A stretch of DNA of 64,000 nucleotides from Pseudomonas salomonii (GTDB lineage Bacteria; Pseudomonadota; Gammaproteobacteria; Pseudomonadales; Pseudomonadaceae), in contig NZ_FNOX01000005.1 in NCBI RefSeq assembly GCF_900107155.1, positions 1-64,000 on the forward strand, given 5' to 3'. Numbering within the stretch: the first letter of the stretch is position 1; every line of letters starts with the position of its first letter. Below, in pieces: positions 39,614 to 50,315 of this stretch. The notes beneath the pieces are model-generated. The model was not told the origin of the DNA, did no database searches, and was given only the letters and a program-made list of their open reading frames with translations. The position numbers and the translations under genes are program-made.

Positions 39614-40441
39614 TTGTCTACGGGTAATTTGGATTTCGAACAGTTCCGGGTCTTCCTGGAAAAAGCCTGTGGCATATTGCTCGGTGAAAACAAGCAGTAC
39701 CTGGTATCCAGCCGTCTCAACAAACTGATGGAGCAGCAGGGCATCAAGTCCCTGGGCGAGTTGGTGCAGCGCATCCAGGGCCAGCCGCGCAGTGGGCTTA
39801 AGGAAATGGTGGTAGATGCCATGACCACTAACGAAACCTTGTGGTTTCGTGATACCTACCCCTTTGAAGTGCTCAAGAACAAAGTGCTGCCGGAGGCCAT
39901 CAAGGCCAGCCCCGGCCAGCGCCTGCGCATCTGGTCGGCCGCCTGTTCTTCGGGGCAGGAACCGTACTCGATCTCGATGTCGATCGATGAGTTCGAGCGC
40001 ACGAACATGGGCCAATTGAAGGCCGGCGCGCAGATTGTCGCCACCGATTTGTCCGGCACCATGCTCACCAACTGCAAGACCGGCGAGTACGACAGCCTGG
40101 CCCTGGGCCGTGGTTTGTCCCAGGAGCGCCTGCAACGCTTCTTCGACCCCAAAGGGGCCGGGCGCTGGGCGGTCAAGGCGCCGATCAAGAGCCGTGTGGA
40201 GTTTCGCTCGTTCAACCTGCTCGACAGCTATGCCAGCCTCGGCAAGTTCGACATGGTGTTCTGCCGCAATGTGCTGATCTACTTCTCGGCAGAGGTGAAG
40301 AAGGACATCCTGCTGCGCATTCACGGTACGCTTAAGCGCGGGGGCTACCTGTTTCTTGGCGCGTCCGAAGCGCTCAACGGGCTACCGGACCATTACCAGA
40401 TGGTGCAATGCAGCCCAGGCATCATTTATCAGGCCAAGTGA
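39614..40441 (+). CDS. cheR: Chemotaxis protein methyltransferase CheR
   Basis: A 275-residue SAM-dependent methyltransferase adding methyl groups to receptor glutamates. The helical N-domain (1–75) is followed by the Rossmann core with RIWSAACSSGQEPYSISM (SAM site, about 100–117), ATDLSGTML and FDMVFCRNVLIYF. The only sensible start is TTG at 39614 (MSTGNLDFEQF), with GAGG eight bases upstream. A strong terminator follows. Confidence 0.94.
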   Translation: MSTGNLDFEQFRVFLEKACGILLGENKQYLVSSRLNKLMEQQGIKSLGELVQRIQGQPRSGLKEMVVDAMTTNETLWFRDTYPFEVLKNKVLPEAIKASPGQRLRIWSAACSSGQEPYSISMSIDEFERTNMGQLKAGAQIVATDLSGTMLTNCKTGEYDSLALGRGLSQERLQRFFDPKGAGRWAVKAPIKSRVEFRSFNLLDSYASLGKFDMVFCRNVLIYFSAEVKKDILLRIHGTLKRGGYLFLGASEALNGLPDHYQMVQCSPGIIYQAK

Positions 40442-40455
40442 CGGTGGCTTGAGCA

Positions 40456-40492
40456 AAAAAAACGGGAAGCCCTGCAAAGGCTTCCCGTTTTT
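40456..40492. terminator. Bidirectional terminator after cheR
   Basis: AAAAACGGGAAGCC and GGCTTCCCGTTTTT pair over a 7-base loop. It serves cheR (plus) and the hypothetical gene on the minus strand. Confidence 0.92.
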
Positions 40493-40529
40493 ATGTGCGC
40501 CGAGCGCCGGTTTTTTTTACGGGCGGTGG

Positions 40530-41312
40530 TTAGGGCCTGGGTGTCATTCGGATATTGCCCAGGAAGAGAAGATTGTCCTTGCCGGGGATGGTCTCGTTGA
40601 AAATACCCAAATGCATAGTGCCGGTACTGCCTGCGGTAAATGTCCCGGTTCCGGTTTGAGTTGATGCGTTGGTTATGTTTTGTACGTTGGCACCGATTCG
40701 GCTGCCGTTAATCGTCAGGTACAGCGTCGAGCCATCTCCAGCGGGTGTACCACCTAAGACATCAAAGCTGAAATCGTAGGTGCGCCCAGCGATGACCGAT
40801 ACGGGGCGAGTGATGATGTGAGCCCTGGTTACCTGGCTGCTGGGCAGGTCAACGACCACGCTGCCGTTGACGACGTGCAGCACCCCGCCTGCATAAACTG
40901 ACTGAGGTACCCAGCCTTGGAACGTGCCATCGGCGAAATCCCACACTGTGCCAGGCAGAGGCACAACAATAACGCCTGCGTCGATGGACACGGTTGACGT
41001 CGGCGCAAAGTACACGTCGCGGCTGCCACGCCGAATGCGTAGCAATAAAAACACATTGGTGCCTGACTTACGGGTAATGAATGATTTGAGTATCGGAAAG
41101 TTGAGCTCGGCCTCGTCTTCCTCTGCCTCATAGCTCAGGTTGTACGTTCTGCCGTTTTCGCCGATCACGTTTGCGACGATCAGATCACCCGTCTTGATGG
41201 CAAAGGCGCAAGTCATTTCAACTGTTTTACCGATCAGCAGTTTGGTCTGCAGGTTTGGAATGGGTAGCGCGTTGTCCTGCAGGACGAATCGGAGGGGAGG
41301 AATAGTCAGCAT
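40530..41312 (-). CDS. Unrecognised beta-rich protein inserted between cheR and flgB
   Basis: A 260-residue protein without a signal peptide. Short alternating hydrophobic segments and many Gly/Thr/Val suggest two beta domains: about 1–110 (LIVANVIGENGRTYNLSYEAEE, FLLLRIRRGSRDVYFAP) and a lectin/carbohydrate-binding-like jelly roll at about 120–260 (TVWDFADGTFQGWVPQSVYAGGVLHV, IITRPVSVIAGRTYDFSFDVLGG, GTFTAGSTGTMHLGIFN). The second half resembles the pattern of CBM-type domains (inference). The start has GAGG upstream. It points against the flagellar genes and looks like an accessory insertion. Function unknown. Confidence 0.7.
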   Translation of the reverse strand: MLTIPPLRFVLQDNALPIPNLQTKLLIGKTVEMTCAFAIKTGDLIVANVIGENGRTYNLSYEAEEDEAELNFPILKSFITRKSGTNVFLLLRIRRGSRDVYFAPTSTVSIDAGVIVVPLPGTVWDFADGTFQGWVPQSVYAGGVLHVVNGSVVVDLPSSQVTRAHIITRPVSVIAGRTYDFSFDVLGGTPAGDGSTLYLTINGSRIGANVQNITNASTQTGTGTFTAGSTGTMHLGIFNETIPGKDNLLFLGNIRMTPRP

Positions 41313-41637
41313 GTTGTGCCTCTGCTTTTCGCATGTAGGGGGTTGCGAGATAAGGCGCGTAGAAGGGCAGGCGCGACAACTGTCAGAAATGACAGTGCAG
41401 ACGAACGGTCAAAGCCGCCGGCGCGCAGGGGCAGCCTGTTTAGCGTTTGCCACCGGCAGTAAAAGCGGCAACCGCCATTGCCGCTTTACTGGCGCCACGC
41501 GGAAGCCCATTGCCGCTTTTCTGGCATTGCCGCCGGCAAATCCCGCGCAACCCCTTGATTTACGGGCATGCAGCGAATTGGCATGGGCCTTGCTATAACC
41601 CAGATACGAAAAGCAGGTCAGCCTAAAGGTTTCCGCC
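41313..41637 (+). promoter_or_regulatory. flgB upstream region: sigma-54 promoter and repeated candidate enhancer sites
   Basis: The sigma-54 promoter is at 41578–41594 (TTGGCATGGGCCTTGCT, GG-N10-GC exact), about 45 bases before the flgB ATG. Upstream are three copies of a GCCGCTTTNCTGGC motif: inverted at 41453–41471, direct at 41478–41493 and 41510–41525. A TTGCCGCCGGCAA palindrome at 41527–41539 follows. They sit where an RpoN activator would bind; FleR is the expected activator of flgBCDE in Pseudomonas. Confidence 0.7.
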
Positions 41638-42045
41638 ATGAGCATCAGCTTCGATAAAGCGCTCGGTATCCACGAACAAGCCCTGGGCTTCCGCGCTCAG
41701 CGTGCCGAAGTCCTGGCCAACAACATTGCCAACGCCGACACCCCGAACTACAAGGCTCGGGACTTGGACTTTTCCGCCGTGCTCGCCGCGCAGCAGGACA
41801 AGACCAAGAACGGCACCTTCGCCTTGAACATGACCAACAGCCGTCATATCGAAGCGCAAGGCCTGGGCAATGGGGACGAGTCGCTGCTGTATCGCACGCC
41901 GATGCAGCCATCGATCGACCAGAACACCGTCGACGCCCAGTTGGAGCAATCGGCCTACGCCGAGAACTCGGTGAACTTTCAGGCCAGCTTCACCCTGCTT
42001 AACAGCAAATTCAAAGGGCTGATGTCAGCCCTGCGCGGAGAGTAA
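41638..42045 (+). CDS. flgB: Flagellar proximal rod protein FlgB
   Basis: A 135-residue rod protein. MSISFDKALGIHEQALGFRAQRAEVLANNIANADTPNYKARD contains the shared rod/hook N-motif (LANNIANADTPNYKARD, about 26–42). The C-terminal helix SVNFQASFTLLNSKFKGLMSAL packs with it. It builds the cell-proximal rod. First gene of flgBCDE under a sigma-54 promoter, three bases before flgC. Confidence 0.96.
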   Translation: MSISFDKALGIHEQALGFRAQRAEVLANNIANADTPNYKARDLDFSAVLAAQQDKTKNGTFALNMTNSRHIEAQGLGNGDESLLYRTPMQPSIDQNTVDAQLEQSAYAENSVNFQASFTLLNSKFKGLMSALRGE

Positions 42046-42048
42046 GCC

Positions 42049-42501
42049 ATGTCCCTCGCCAGTGTTTTCAATATTGCCGGCAGTGGCATGAGCGCGCAGA
42101 CCACGCGTTTGAACACCGTCGCCAGTAACATCGCCAACGCCGAGACCGTGTCTTCGAGCATTGACCAGACCTACCGCGCCCGCCACCCGGTGTTCGCCAC
42201 CATGTTTCAGGGTGGCCAGGCCGGCCAGAGCGGCAGCGGTGATTCGCTGTTCCAGAATCAGGATGCGGCCGGCCAAGGCGTGCAGGTGCTCGGTGTGGTC
42301 GAGGACCAGAGCAACCTGGAAGCCCGCTACGAGCCGAACCACCCCGCCGCGAACGAAAAGGGCTATGTGTACTACCCCAACGTCAACGTGGTTGAGGAAA
42401 TGGCCGACATGATTTCCGCCAGCCGCTCGTTTCAGACCAACGCGGAAATGATGAACACCGCCAAAACCATGATGCAGAAGGTCCTGACCCTGGGTCAGTG
42501 A
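42049..42501 (+). CDS. flgC: Flagellar proximal rod protein FlgC
   Basis: A 150-residue rod protein with the N-motif SAQTTRLNTVASNIANAETVSS and the C-terminal NVNVVEEMADMISASRSFQTNAEMMNTAKTMMQKVLTLGQ. The ribosome site GGAG lies within the end of flgB, so translation is probably coupled. Rod subunit between FlgB and FlgF/G. Confidence 0.96.
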   Translation: MSLASVFNIAGSGMSAQTTRLNTVASNIANAETVSSSIDQTYRARHPVFATMFQGGQAGQSGSGDSLFQNQDAAGQGVQVLGVVEDQSNLEARYEPNHPAANEKGYVYYPNVNVVEEMADMISASRSFQTNAEMMNTAKTMMQKVLTLGQ

Positions 42502-42517
42502 TAAGGGGCGCCAAATA

Positions 42518-43249
42518 ATGGCCATTGTTGATACCACTTCTACACCCAACTCGGCGGTTCAGGACCTGTTCAACTCCAAGGTCAAGACTGCTACAGATAA
42601 CAGCGGCCTTGAAGGTGCCGCCAAGGCGGCCACGGGCAACCAGGCGCTGGGCAAGGACGCGTTCCTGCAATTGCTGGTCACCCAGCTGAAAAACCAGAAC
42701 CCGCTGTCGCCTCAAGATAACGGCGCCTTCGTGGCGCAGTTGGCTCAATTCAGCAGCCTGGAGGGCATCAACACCCTGAACGACTCGGTGAATGCGATCT
42801 CCAGCAACTTCAGCTCTTCCCAAGCGCTGCAGGCGTCGTCGCTGGTCGGGCGTTCGATCATCACCCAGACCGACAAGGCCATGGTGGATACCAGCAAAAG
42901 CATGACCGGCTCGGTGGCAGTGACGGCAGCGACGGGCAACGTCTCGGTGAAAATCACCGACAAAGACGGCAACGTGGTGCGCACCATCGACATGGGCGCC
43001 CAAAGCGCCGGCGATTCAAGCTTTATCTGGGATGGCAAGAACGACAATGGCGAAGTCGCCCCCGCCGGCACTTACACCTTCGCGGCCAGCACCAAGAATG
43101 ACAAAGGCGACTCGGTTGCCCTGTTGACGTCGCTGCCGGCAACGGTCACCAGCGTGACGTTGAGCAAGACCGGCGGCGAAATGCTGCTCAACCTTGCAGG
43201 CGGCATGGGCAGCGTCAAGCTGTCGCAAATTCAGACTATCGGTACATAG
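42518..43249 (+). CDS. flgD: Flagellar hook capping protein FlgD
   Basis: A 243-residue scaffold cap. The conserved N-region LGKDAFLQLLVTQLKNQNPLSPQDNGAFVAQLAQFSSLEGI (about 46–87) is followed by Ig-like/Tudor beta domains (GNVSVKITDKDGNVVRTIDMG, FIWDGKNDNGEVAPAGTYTF). It directs FlgE polymerisation and is released when the hook is complete. 16 bases after flgC. Confidence 0.95.
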   Translation: MAIVDTTSTPNSAVQDLFNSKVKTATDNSGLEGAAKAATGNQALGKDAFLQLLVTQLKNQNPLSPQDNGAFVAQLAQFSSLEGINTLNDSVNAISSNFSSSQALQASSLVGRSIITQTDKAMVDTSKSMTGSVAVTAATGNVSVKITDKDGNVVRTIDMGAQSAGDSSFIWDGKNDNGEVAPAGTYTFAASTKNDKGDSVALLTSLPATVTSVTLSKTGGEMLLNLAGGMGSVKLSQIQTIGT

Positions 43250-43280
43250 AGCCGGCTAAATACGGCAGAAGGAGAGAAAC

Positions 43281-44591
43281 ATGTCTTTTAACATCGGCCT
43301 TAGCGGCCTCTATGCGGCCAACAAACAACTGGACGTGACCGGCAACAACATTGCCAACGTTGCGACCACCGGTTTCAAAGCGTCCCGCGCGGAATTTTCC
43401 GACATCTACGCGGCGTCCAAACTGGGCACCGGCCAGAACAGTGTCGGCAGCGGCGTGAACCTGGCGGCAGTGTCTCAGCAGTTCACCCAGGGTGACGTCA
43501 ACAACACCGGCGGCTTGCTGGACATGGCGATCCAGGGCGGCGGTTTCTTCGTGCAGAAGGGCAGTGACGGTTCGCTGGAATACACCCGCAGCGGCACTTT
43601 CCGTGCGGACAAAGACGGCTTTATCACCAACAACACCGGCACCTCGCGCCTGCAAGGCTACGCAGCGGACGCCGATGGCAACATCATCAAAGGCGCGCTG
43701 ACCGACCTGCAATTGAACCTGTCGAACCTGCCGCCCAAGGCGTCCACCAAAGTGGACTCCACCAGTAACCTGAACTCTTCCTCGCCGGTGATCGACCAGG
43801 CGGCCCACCCGTTCGATCCAACCGAGTCCAGCTCGTTCAGCACCCAGTACAACACCACGTTGTATGACACGCAGGGTAACGCGCACCCGATGGTGCAGTA
43901 CCTGGTCAAAACCGACTCCAACACCTGGAAGTCCTACACCCTGATCGACGGCCGTAACCCTGACGGTTCGGCGCCTACCGGCACAGGCTCGACGCCACCG
44001 GTGGCATCGACGTTGAGCTTTGACGGCTCCGGCAAACTCACCGGGATTGTGACCGGCACCACCTCCAGCACCACCTTGCAGCTGACCGGCTGGGTGCCGG
44101 GTACCGTGACCAATGGTGTGTGGACCAAAAACGGCGCGAATGCCAACCCTGGCGGGATTGCCATCAACATGGGCAACATCACCCAGTACAACTCGGCCAC
44201 CTATCGTAACCCTCCGGTCACCGATGGCTACGCCACCGGCCAGATCACCGGCCTGAACATCGACGGTAACGGCGTGCTGTTCGCCACTTTCAGCAACCAG
44301 CAGAGCAAGTCCATTGGCCAGCTCTCCCTGGCCAGCTTCAACAATGAACAGGGCCTGCAGCCCTCGGGTGGCACCACCTGGAAAGAGACCTTCGCCTCGG
44401 GCCAGCCGGGTTACGACGCTCCGCAATCCGGTACCTTGGGGTCGATCGTGTCCAAGTCCCTGGAAAACTCCAACGTCAACCTGACCAACGAGCTGGTGGA
44501 CCTGATCAAGGCCCAGAGCAACTACCAGGCGAACGCCAAGACCATCTCCACCCAGAGCACCATCATGCAGACCATTATTCAGATGACCTGA
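43281..44591 (+). CDS. flgE: Flagellar hook protein FlgE
   Basis: A 436-residue hook subunit. The N-terminus MSFNIGLSGLYAANKQLDVTGNNIANVATTGFKASR and C-terminus ENSNVNLTNELVDLIKAQSNYQANAKTISTQSTIMQTIIQM form the D0 coiled coil. The variable middle (about 145–350) is Ser/Thr/Gly-rich. The operon ends here with a terminator; flgF onward is not in the window, unlike P. aeruginosa where the cluster continues. Confidence 0.95.
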   Translation: MSFNIGLSGLYAANKQLDVTGNNIANVATTGFKASRAEFSDIYAASKLGTGQNSVGSGVNLAAVSQQFTQGDVNNTGGLLDMAIQGGGFFVQKGSDGSLEYTRSGTFRADKDGFITNNTGTSRLQGYAADADGNIIKGALTDLQLNLSNLPPKASTKVDSTSNLNSSSPVIDQAAHPFDPTESSSFSTQYNTTLYDTQGNAHPMVQYLVKTDSNTWKSYTLIDGRNPDGSAPTGTGSTPPVASTLSFDGSGKLTGIVTGTTSSTTLQLTGWVPGTVTNGVWTKNGANANPGGIAINMGNITQYNSATYRNPPVTDGYATGQITGLNIDGNGVLFATFSNQQSKSIGQLSLASFNNEQGLQPSGGTTWKETFASGQPGYDAPQSGTLGSIVSKSLENSNVNLTNELVDLIKAQSNYQANAKTISTQSTIMQTIIQMT

Positions 44592-44619
44592 TGCGGTTGG
44601 CCTGACACTGCTGCGAACG

Positions 44620-44648
44620 AAAGCCCCTCACGCGAGGGGCTTTTTTTT
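44620..44648 (+). terminator. Terminator after flgE
   Basis: AAGCCCCTC pairs with GAGGGGCTT over ACGC and is followed by a run of eight T residues. Confidence 0.93.
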
Positions 44649-44777
44649 GCGTGCAATTTGGCTGGAAATAATTCCCACCCTGCGCTCGATTACGACCCGA
44701 CATGCTTTTGCTGGAACCGACTACGCCGTTCATTCCACTTATCGGACTTAAAGGTATTGGATCTTACGGGGGCTGGT

Positions 44778-45902
44778 ATGTGGAATTCGTCGATGTCTGG
44801 CCATGGGGCCGGAGGTGTGCGTTATGACGTGGGCGGCGCGGGGGCGGGGCAGAATCTGTGGGGCGTAAGCCGTACAGAGGAAAAAAAGGATGACGCCGAG
44901 GCCGATAAAAAAACCGTCGCCCAGATGCTCAAACAGTTGGATGAGGCCGAAAAGGGCAATAAAAACCAAACCGCCCAGGACCTGCGGGACAAGCTCAATA
45001 AAAAACGCAAGGAGCTGGGGGAGGAGAAGTTCAAGGAGATCCTTGAGGCGTTGAAGAAGGACGCCTCCAGCGATTTGCTCGCGTTGTTGAAGAAGCTGTT
45101 TCCGGATCTGTTCCCGGATGAGCCGTCACCAGCGCCTGCGCCAGCACCTCAACCGTCACCAGGTGGTGGTGGTGGTGGTGGTGGTGGTGGCACGGTCAAT
45201 CCCAGTAATTTCGGCTCCGTAGAGTCCATGAGCAGCAAACCCTTTACTCAAGGAGCTCAATTCACTAACTACACGCCCGACAAAAGCAACCCTGGGGAAA
45301 AACCTGGCATGGGCAGGGAACTCGGCAACATCTGGAGTGGCTTCAGGCAGGGGCCAGACGGAAACTGCATCACTGTGTCGGCCATAAAGGCCGCGATGAT
45401 GAAGTTTGGCAAGAAAGCTACTGACGTGTTCAGGGATGTGAAAGCAGCAGGCGATGGATGGGACGTGCAGATGAAGGATGGGTTTCAACTCCATCTGAGC
45501 CGGAATGAATTAACGCAGGCGGCGCAACAGGCTCGGTTCATGGGGAATGATCCGCAAATGATGACCAACGCCAACTTTATGTACGCCGCCAGCGCCAAAC
45601 GTGCGCAGATGGAAGGTAATAATGGGTTTGGTTATGGGAACGATCACAACGCCAAAAGAAGTTACCGTGATGCATTAGTGAGTTTGAATGACGGTGAACA
45701 CCGTAATGAGGGGCTGGATCGTCTGGGTCTCAAAGGCTTGTACAGGCAGTCATCGAGTGACGAACTTGCCCGTGGTGCGTTGGGGGTTGTGAACTACGAT
45801 CACCATTCGATGGCAGTTATTGGCGGCCGCGTAGAGTTATGGGGCGGGCGAGGTGGTCGACCTGGAAGGGAGGATCCGGGAGAGGCATACGCATTTGTAT
45901 AG
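44778..45902 (+). CDS. Putative secreted Cys/His hydrolase-like protein with polyglycine linker
   Basis: About 374 residues (start MWNSSMSGHGAGG preferred; the frame is open to 44658). Three parts: a Gly/Ala-rich start with no signal peptide; a Lys/Glu-rich coiled coil (about 35–110); a PSPAPAPAPQPSP-Gly10 linker (about 113–138); and a C-terminal domain (about 170–374). The last has DGNCITVSAIKAAMMKFG (Cys197) and NYDHHSMAVIGG (His342/His343), the order and spacing expected of a papain-fold Cys-His pair. This resembles type III effector or polymorphic-toxin peptidase domains, but I cannot name a family. No immunity gene is evident. It lies between flgE and nrdA with terminators on both sides. 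Confidence 0.6.
   Translation: MWNSSMSGHGAGGVRYDVGGAGAGQNLWGVSRTEEKKDDAEADKKTVAQMLKQLDEAEKGNKNQTAQDLRDKLNKKRKELGEEKFKEILEALKKDASSDLLALLKKLFPDLFPDEPSPAPAPAPQPSPGGGGGGGGGGTVNPSNFGSVESMSSKPFTQGAQFTNYTPDKSNPGEKPGMGRELGNIWSGFRQGPDGNCITVSAIKAAMMKFGKKATDVFRDVKAAGDGWDVQMKDGFQLHLSRNELTQAAQQARFMGNDPQMMTNANFMYAASAKRAQMEGNNGFGYGNDHNAKRSYRDALVSLNDGEHRNEGLDRLGLKGLYRQSSSDELARGALGVVNYDHHSMAVIGGRVELWGGRGGRPGREDPGEAYAFV
45162..45188 (+). repeat. GGT x9 trinucleotide repeat encoding polyglycine
   Basis: Nine uninterrupted GGT codons followed by GGC. Slippage would change linker length in steps of one glycine without breaking frame. Confidence 0.95.
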
Positions 45903-45924
45903 CGTGACAGACAAGCTGCAATAA

Positions 45925-45960
45925 AAAAGCCCGTTAACCCAAAAGAGTTAACGGGCTTTT
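45925..45960. terminator. Bidirectional terminator between the Cys/His protein and nrdA
   Basis: A 14-bp stem AAAAGCCCGTTAAC / GTTAACGGGCTTTT with an 8-base loop, between convergent genes. Confidence 0.93.
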
Positions 45961-45975
45961 CAGCAACCGCTCAGC

Positions 45976-48870
<2,895 letters not shown>

Positions 48871-49241
48871 GGGGGGTTGTCTCCACATTCTATATTTATT
48901 TGGGCACCATCAAGGTGCCCACCGTTCCGTCCTGAAGCACTTACAACAGGCCTGGGCCTGGCATAACAACTTCGGGACAGGAGGAAGGGAGCTCATCGCG
49001 CCGCTTCCATGCCGAAGTCTTCGGTTCGGAGCTTCAAAGAGCCCTTGGCCGTATTCCTGCCGGGTGACAGTTGCTCGCTCCAAGCACTGCAACACCCGTA
49101 CCGTTTTCTGCCAATTGGGCGGGGAAAACGGTTGCCATCCGCGTGCGCGGTTTGGGCTTTTAAAAAAGGCTTTGGTTCAACCAAACAGGAGCAAGAAAGC
49201 GCTTGAGTTTCTTGTCTGATTTGTGTTTGGTTTTTCGCTTA

Positions 49242-49261
49242 AAACCCTACATGTAGGGTTT
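49242..49261. promoter_or_regulatory. 20-bp perfect palindrome in the nrdA leader (candidate NrdR-type operator or hairpin)
   Basis: Perfect self-complement AAACCCTAC|ATGTAGGGTTT style sequence. Its core CTACATGTAG resembles the NrdR box core CTATATATAG (12 of 16 positions match by eye), and it lies 10–30 bases past the predicted nrdA start site. The T run to its right would also make it terminator-like on the plus strand, but no plus-strand gene precedes it. Confidence 0.45.
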
Positions 49262-49278
49262 TTTTAGCGCCGAGGTAC

Positions 49279-49307
49279 AAGATAATGCGTTTTGGGGGGC
49301 TTAGCAA
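49279..49307 (-). promoter_or_regulatory. Candidate sigma-70 promoter of nrdA
   Basis: On the minus strand TTGCTA (49302–49307), 17-base spacer, TATCTT (49279–49284). It lies just downstream of the DnaA boxes. Confidence 0.6.
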
Positions 49308-49316
49308 CGCACTACC

Positions 49317-49337
49317 TGTGGATAACGCTGTGGGTAA
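49317..49337. promoter_or_regulatory. Two DnaA boxes upstream of nrdA
   Basis: TGTGGATAA (49317–49325) is a perfect DnaA box. TGTGGGTAA (49329–49337) has one mismatch and the same orientation, 12 bases further on. They lie 10–30 bases upstream of the -35. DnaA control of nrdAB is established in E. coli. Confidence 0.8.
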
Positions 49338-49589
49338 AATGTGTATGAAACGTGGAACGCCCGTGTAGGCCGCAGTACTGCTGGATTACGCCGTTTGTCA
49401 CCGAATATTCCAAGGCAAAAACCGTCTGTTGGTTTTTTGAGGGCGCGAACCCTATCACAAAAAAACGCGATCACCGAATGGATTTCCAGGCGTGTACTGG
49501 AGGGCTGGCCCATGGCTACAATCGGCCCCTATAGAGAGAGGCCACATTGTGTTTCCCGCACATGACAATAATGAGAAGCGAGGTAGCGC

Positions 49590-50315
49590 ATGGAGCAAGA
49601 AGCCTGGCAAATATTGATCGTCGAAGACGACGAGCGATTGGCCGAGTTGACCCGTGATTACCTGGAGAGCAACGGCTTGCAGGTGTCCGTGGAGAGTGAC
49701 GGTGCCCAGGCGGCGGCGCGCATCATCGCCGAACAACCGGACCTGGTGATCCTCGACCTGATGCTGCCCGGCGAGGACGGCCTGAGCATCTGCCGCAAGG
49801 TCCGCGAGCGCTACGACGGGGTGATCCTGATGCTTACCGCGCGCACCGACGATATGGACCAGGTGCAGGGCCTGGACATGGGCGCCGACGACTATGTGTG
49901 CAAACCCGTGCGCCCGCGCTTGTTGCTGGCGCGAATCCAGGCGTTGTTGCGGCGCAGCGAGCCGGCAATACCCGCCGCCGTGGAAAACCAGCGGCGCCTG
50001 CAGTTCGGCCCGCTGGTGGTGGACAACGCCCTGCGCGAAGCCTGGCTGCACGAGGGCAGCATCGAGCTGACCAGCGCCGAGTTCGACCTCTTGTGGCTGC
50101 TGGTGGCGAATGCCGGGCGCATCCTGTCCCGCGAAGAAATCTTTATTGCCTTGCGCGGGATTGGCTACGATGGCCAGGACCGCTCCATCGACGTGCGCAT
50201 CTCGCGTATTCGGCCCAAGATCGGCGACGACCCGATTCACCCGCGGCTGATCAAGACCATTCGCAGCAAAGGCTACTTGTTCGTCCCCGAAGCTGCCGCC
50301 GACATGCCGCTGTGA
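49590..50315 (+). CDS. OmpR-family response regulator (RstA-like)
   Basis: A 241-residue regulator. The receiver (6–120) has acidic residues in VEDDERL, phosphoacceptor Asp56 in VILDLMLPGEDG and Lys105 in VCKPVRP. The winged-helix domain (about 140–235) includes LTSAEFDLLWLLVANAGRILSREEI and RSIDVRISRIRPKIGDD…IKTIRSKGYLF. P. aeruginosa has a similar pair (PA1157/PA1158) next to nrdA, supporting orthology with the RstAB-like system. It overlaps the kinase gene by four bases. Confidence 0.93.
   Translation: MEQEAWQILIVEDDERLAELTRDYLESNGLQVSVESDGAQAAARIIAEQPDLVILDLMLPGEDGLSICRKVRERYDGVILMLTARTDDMDQVQGLDMGADDYVCKPVRPRLLLARIQALLRRSEPAIPAAVENQRRLQFGPLVVDNALREAWLHEGSIELTSAEFDLLWLLVANAGRILSREEIFIALRGIGYDGQDRSIDVRISRIRPKIGDDPIHPRLIKTIRSKGYLFVPEAAADMPL

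Larger units (their letters stand above)
48871..49589. promoter_or_regulatory. Divergent region between nrdA and the RstA-like regulator
   Basis: 719 bases without a convincing gene. It holds the nrdA promoter, DnaA boxes and a 20-bp palindrome (annotated separately), implying an nrdA leader of about 400 bases. The promoter of the plus-strand regulator was not identified; GAGG before 49590 is its ribosome site. Confidence 0.6.

Noticed and set aside
49242..49262. Palindrome with T run read as a plus-strand terminator
   Set aside because: No plus-strand gene lies upstream within reach and the palindrome has no loop bases. An operator or leader element of nrdA is more likely.
49898..50311. Upstream extension of the RstB-like kinase frame inside the regulator gene
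   Set aside because: The extension lies in a second frame of the regulator and is Arg/Ala-rich. The GTG at 50312 gives a normal N-terminal membrane helix.
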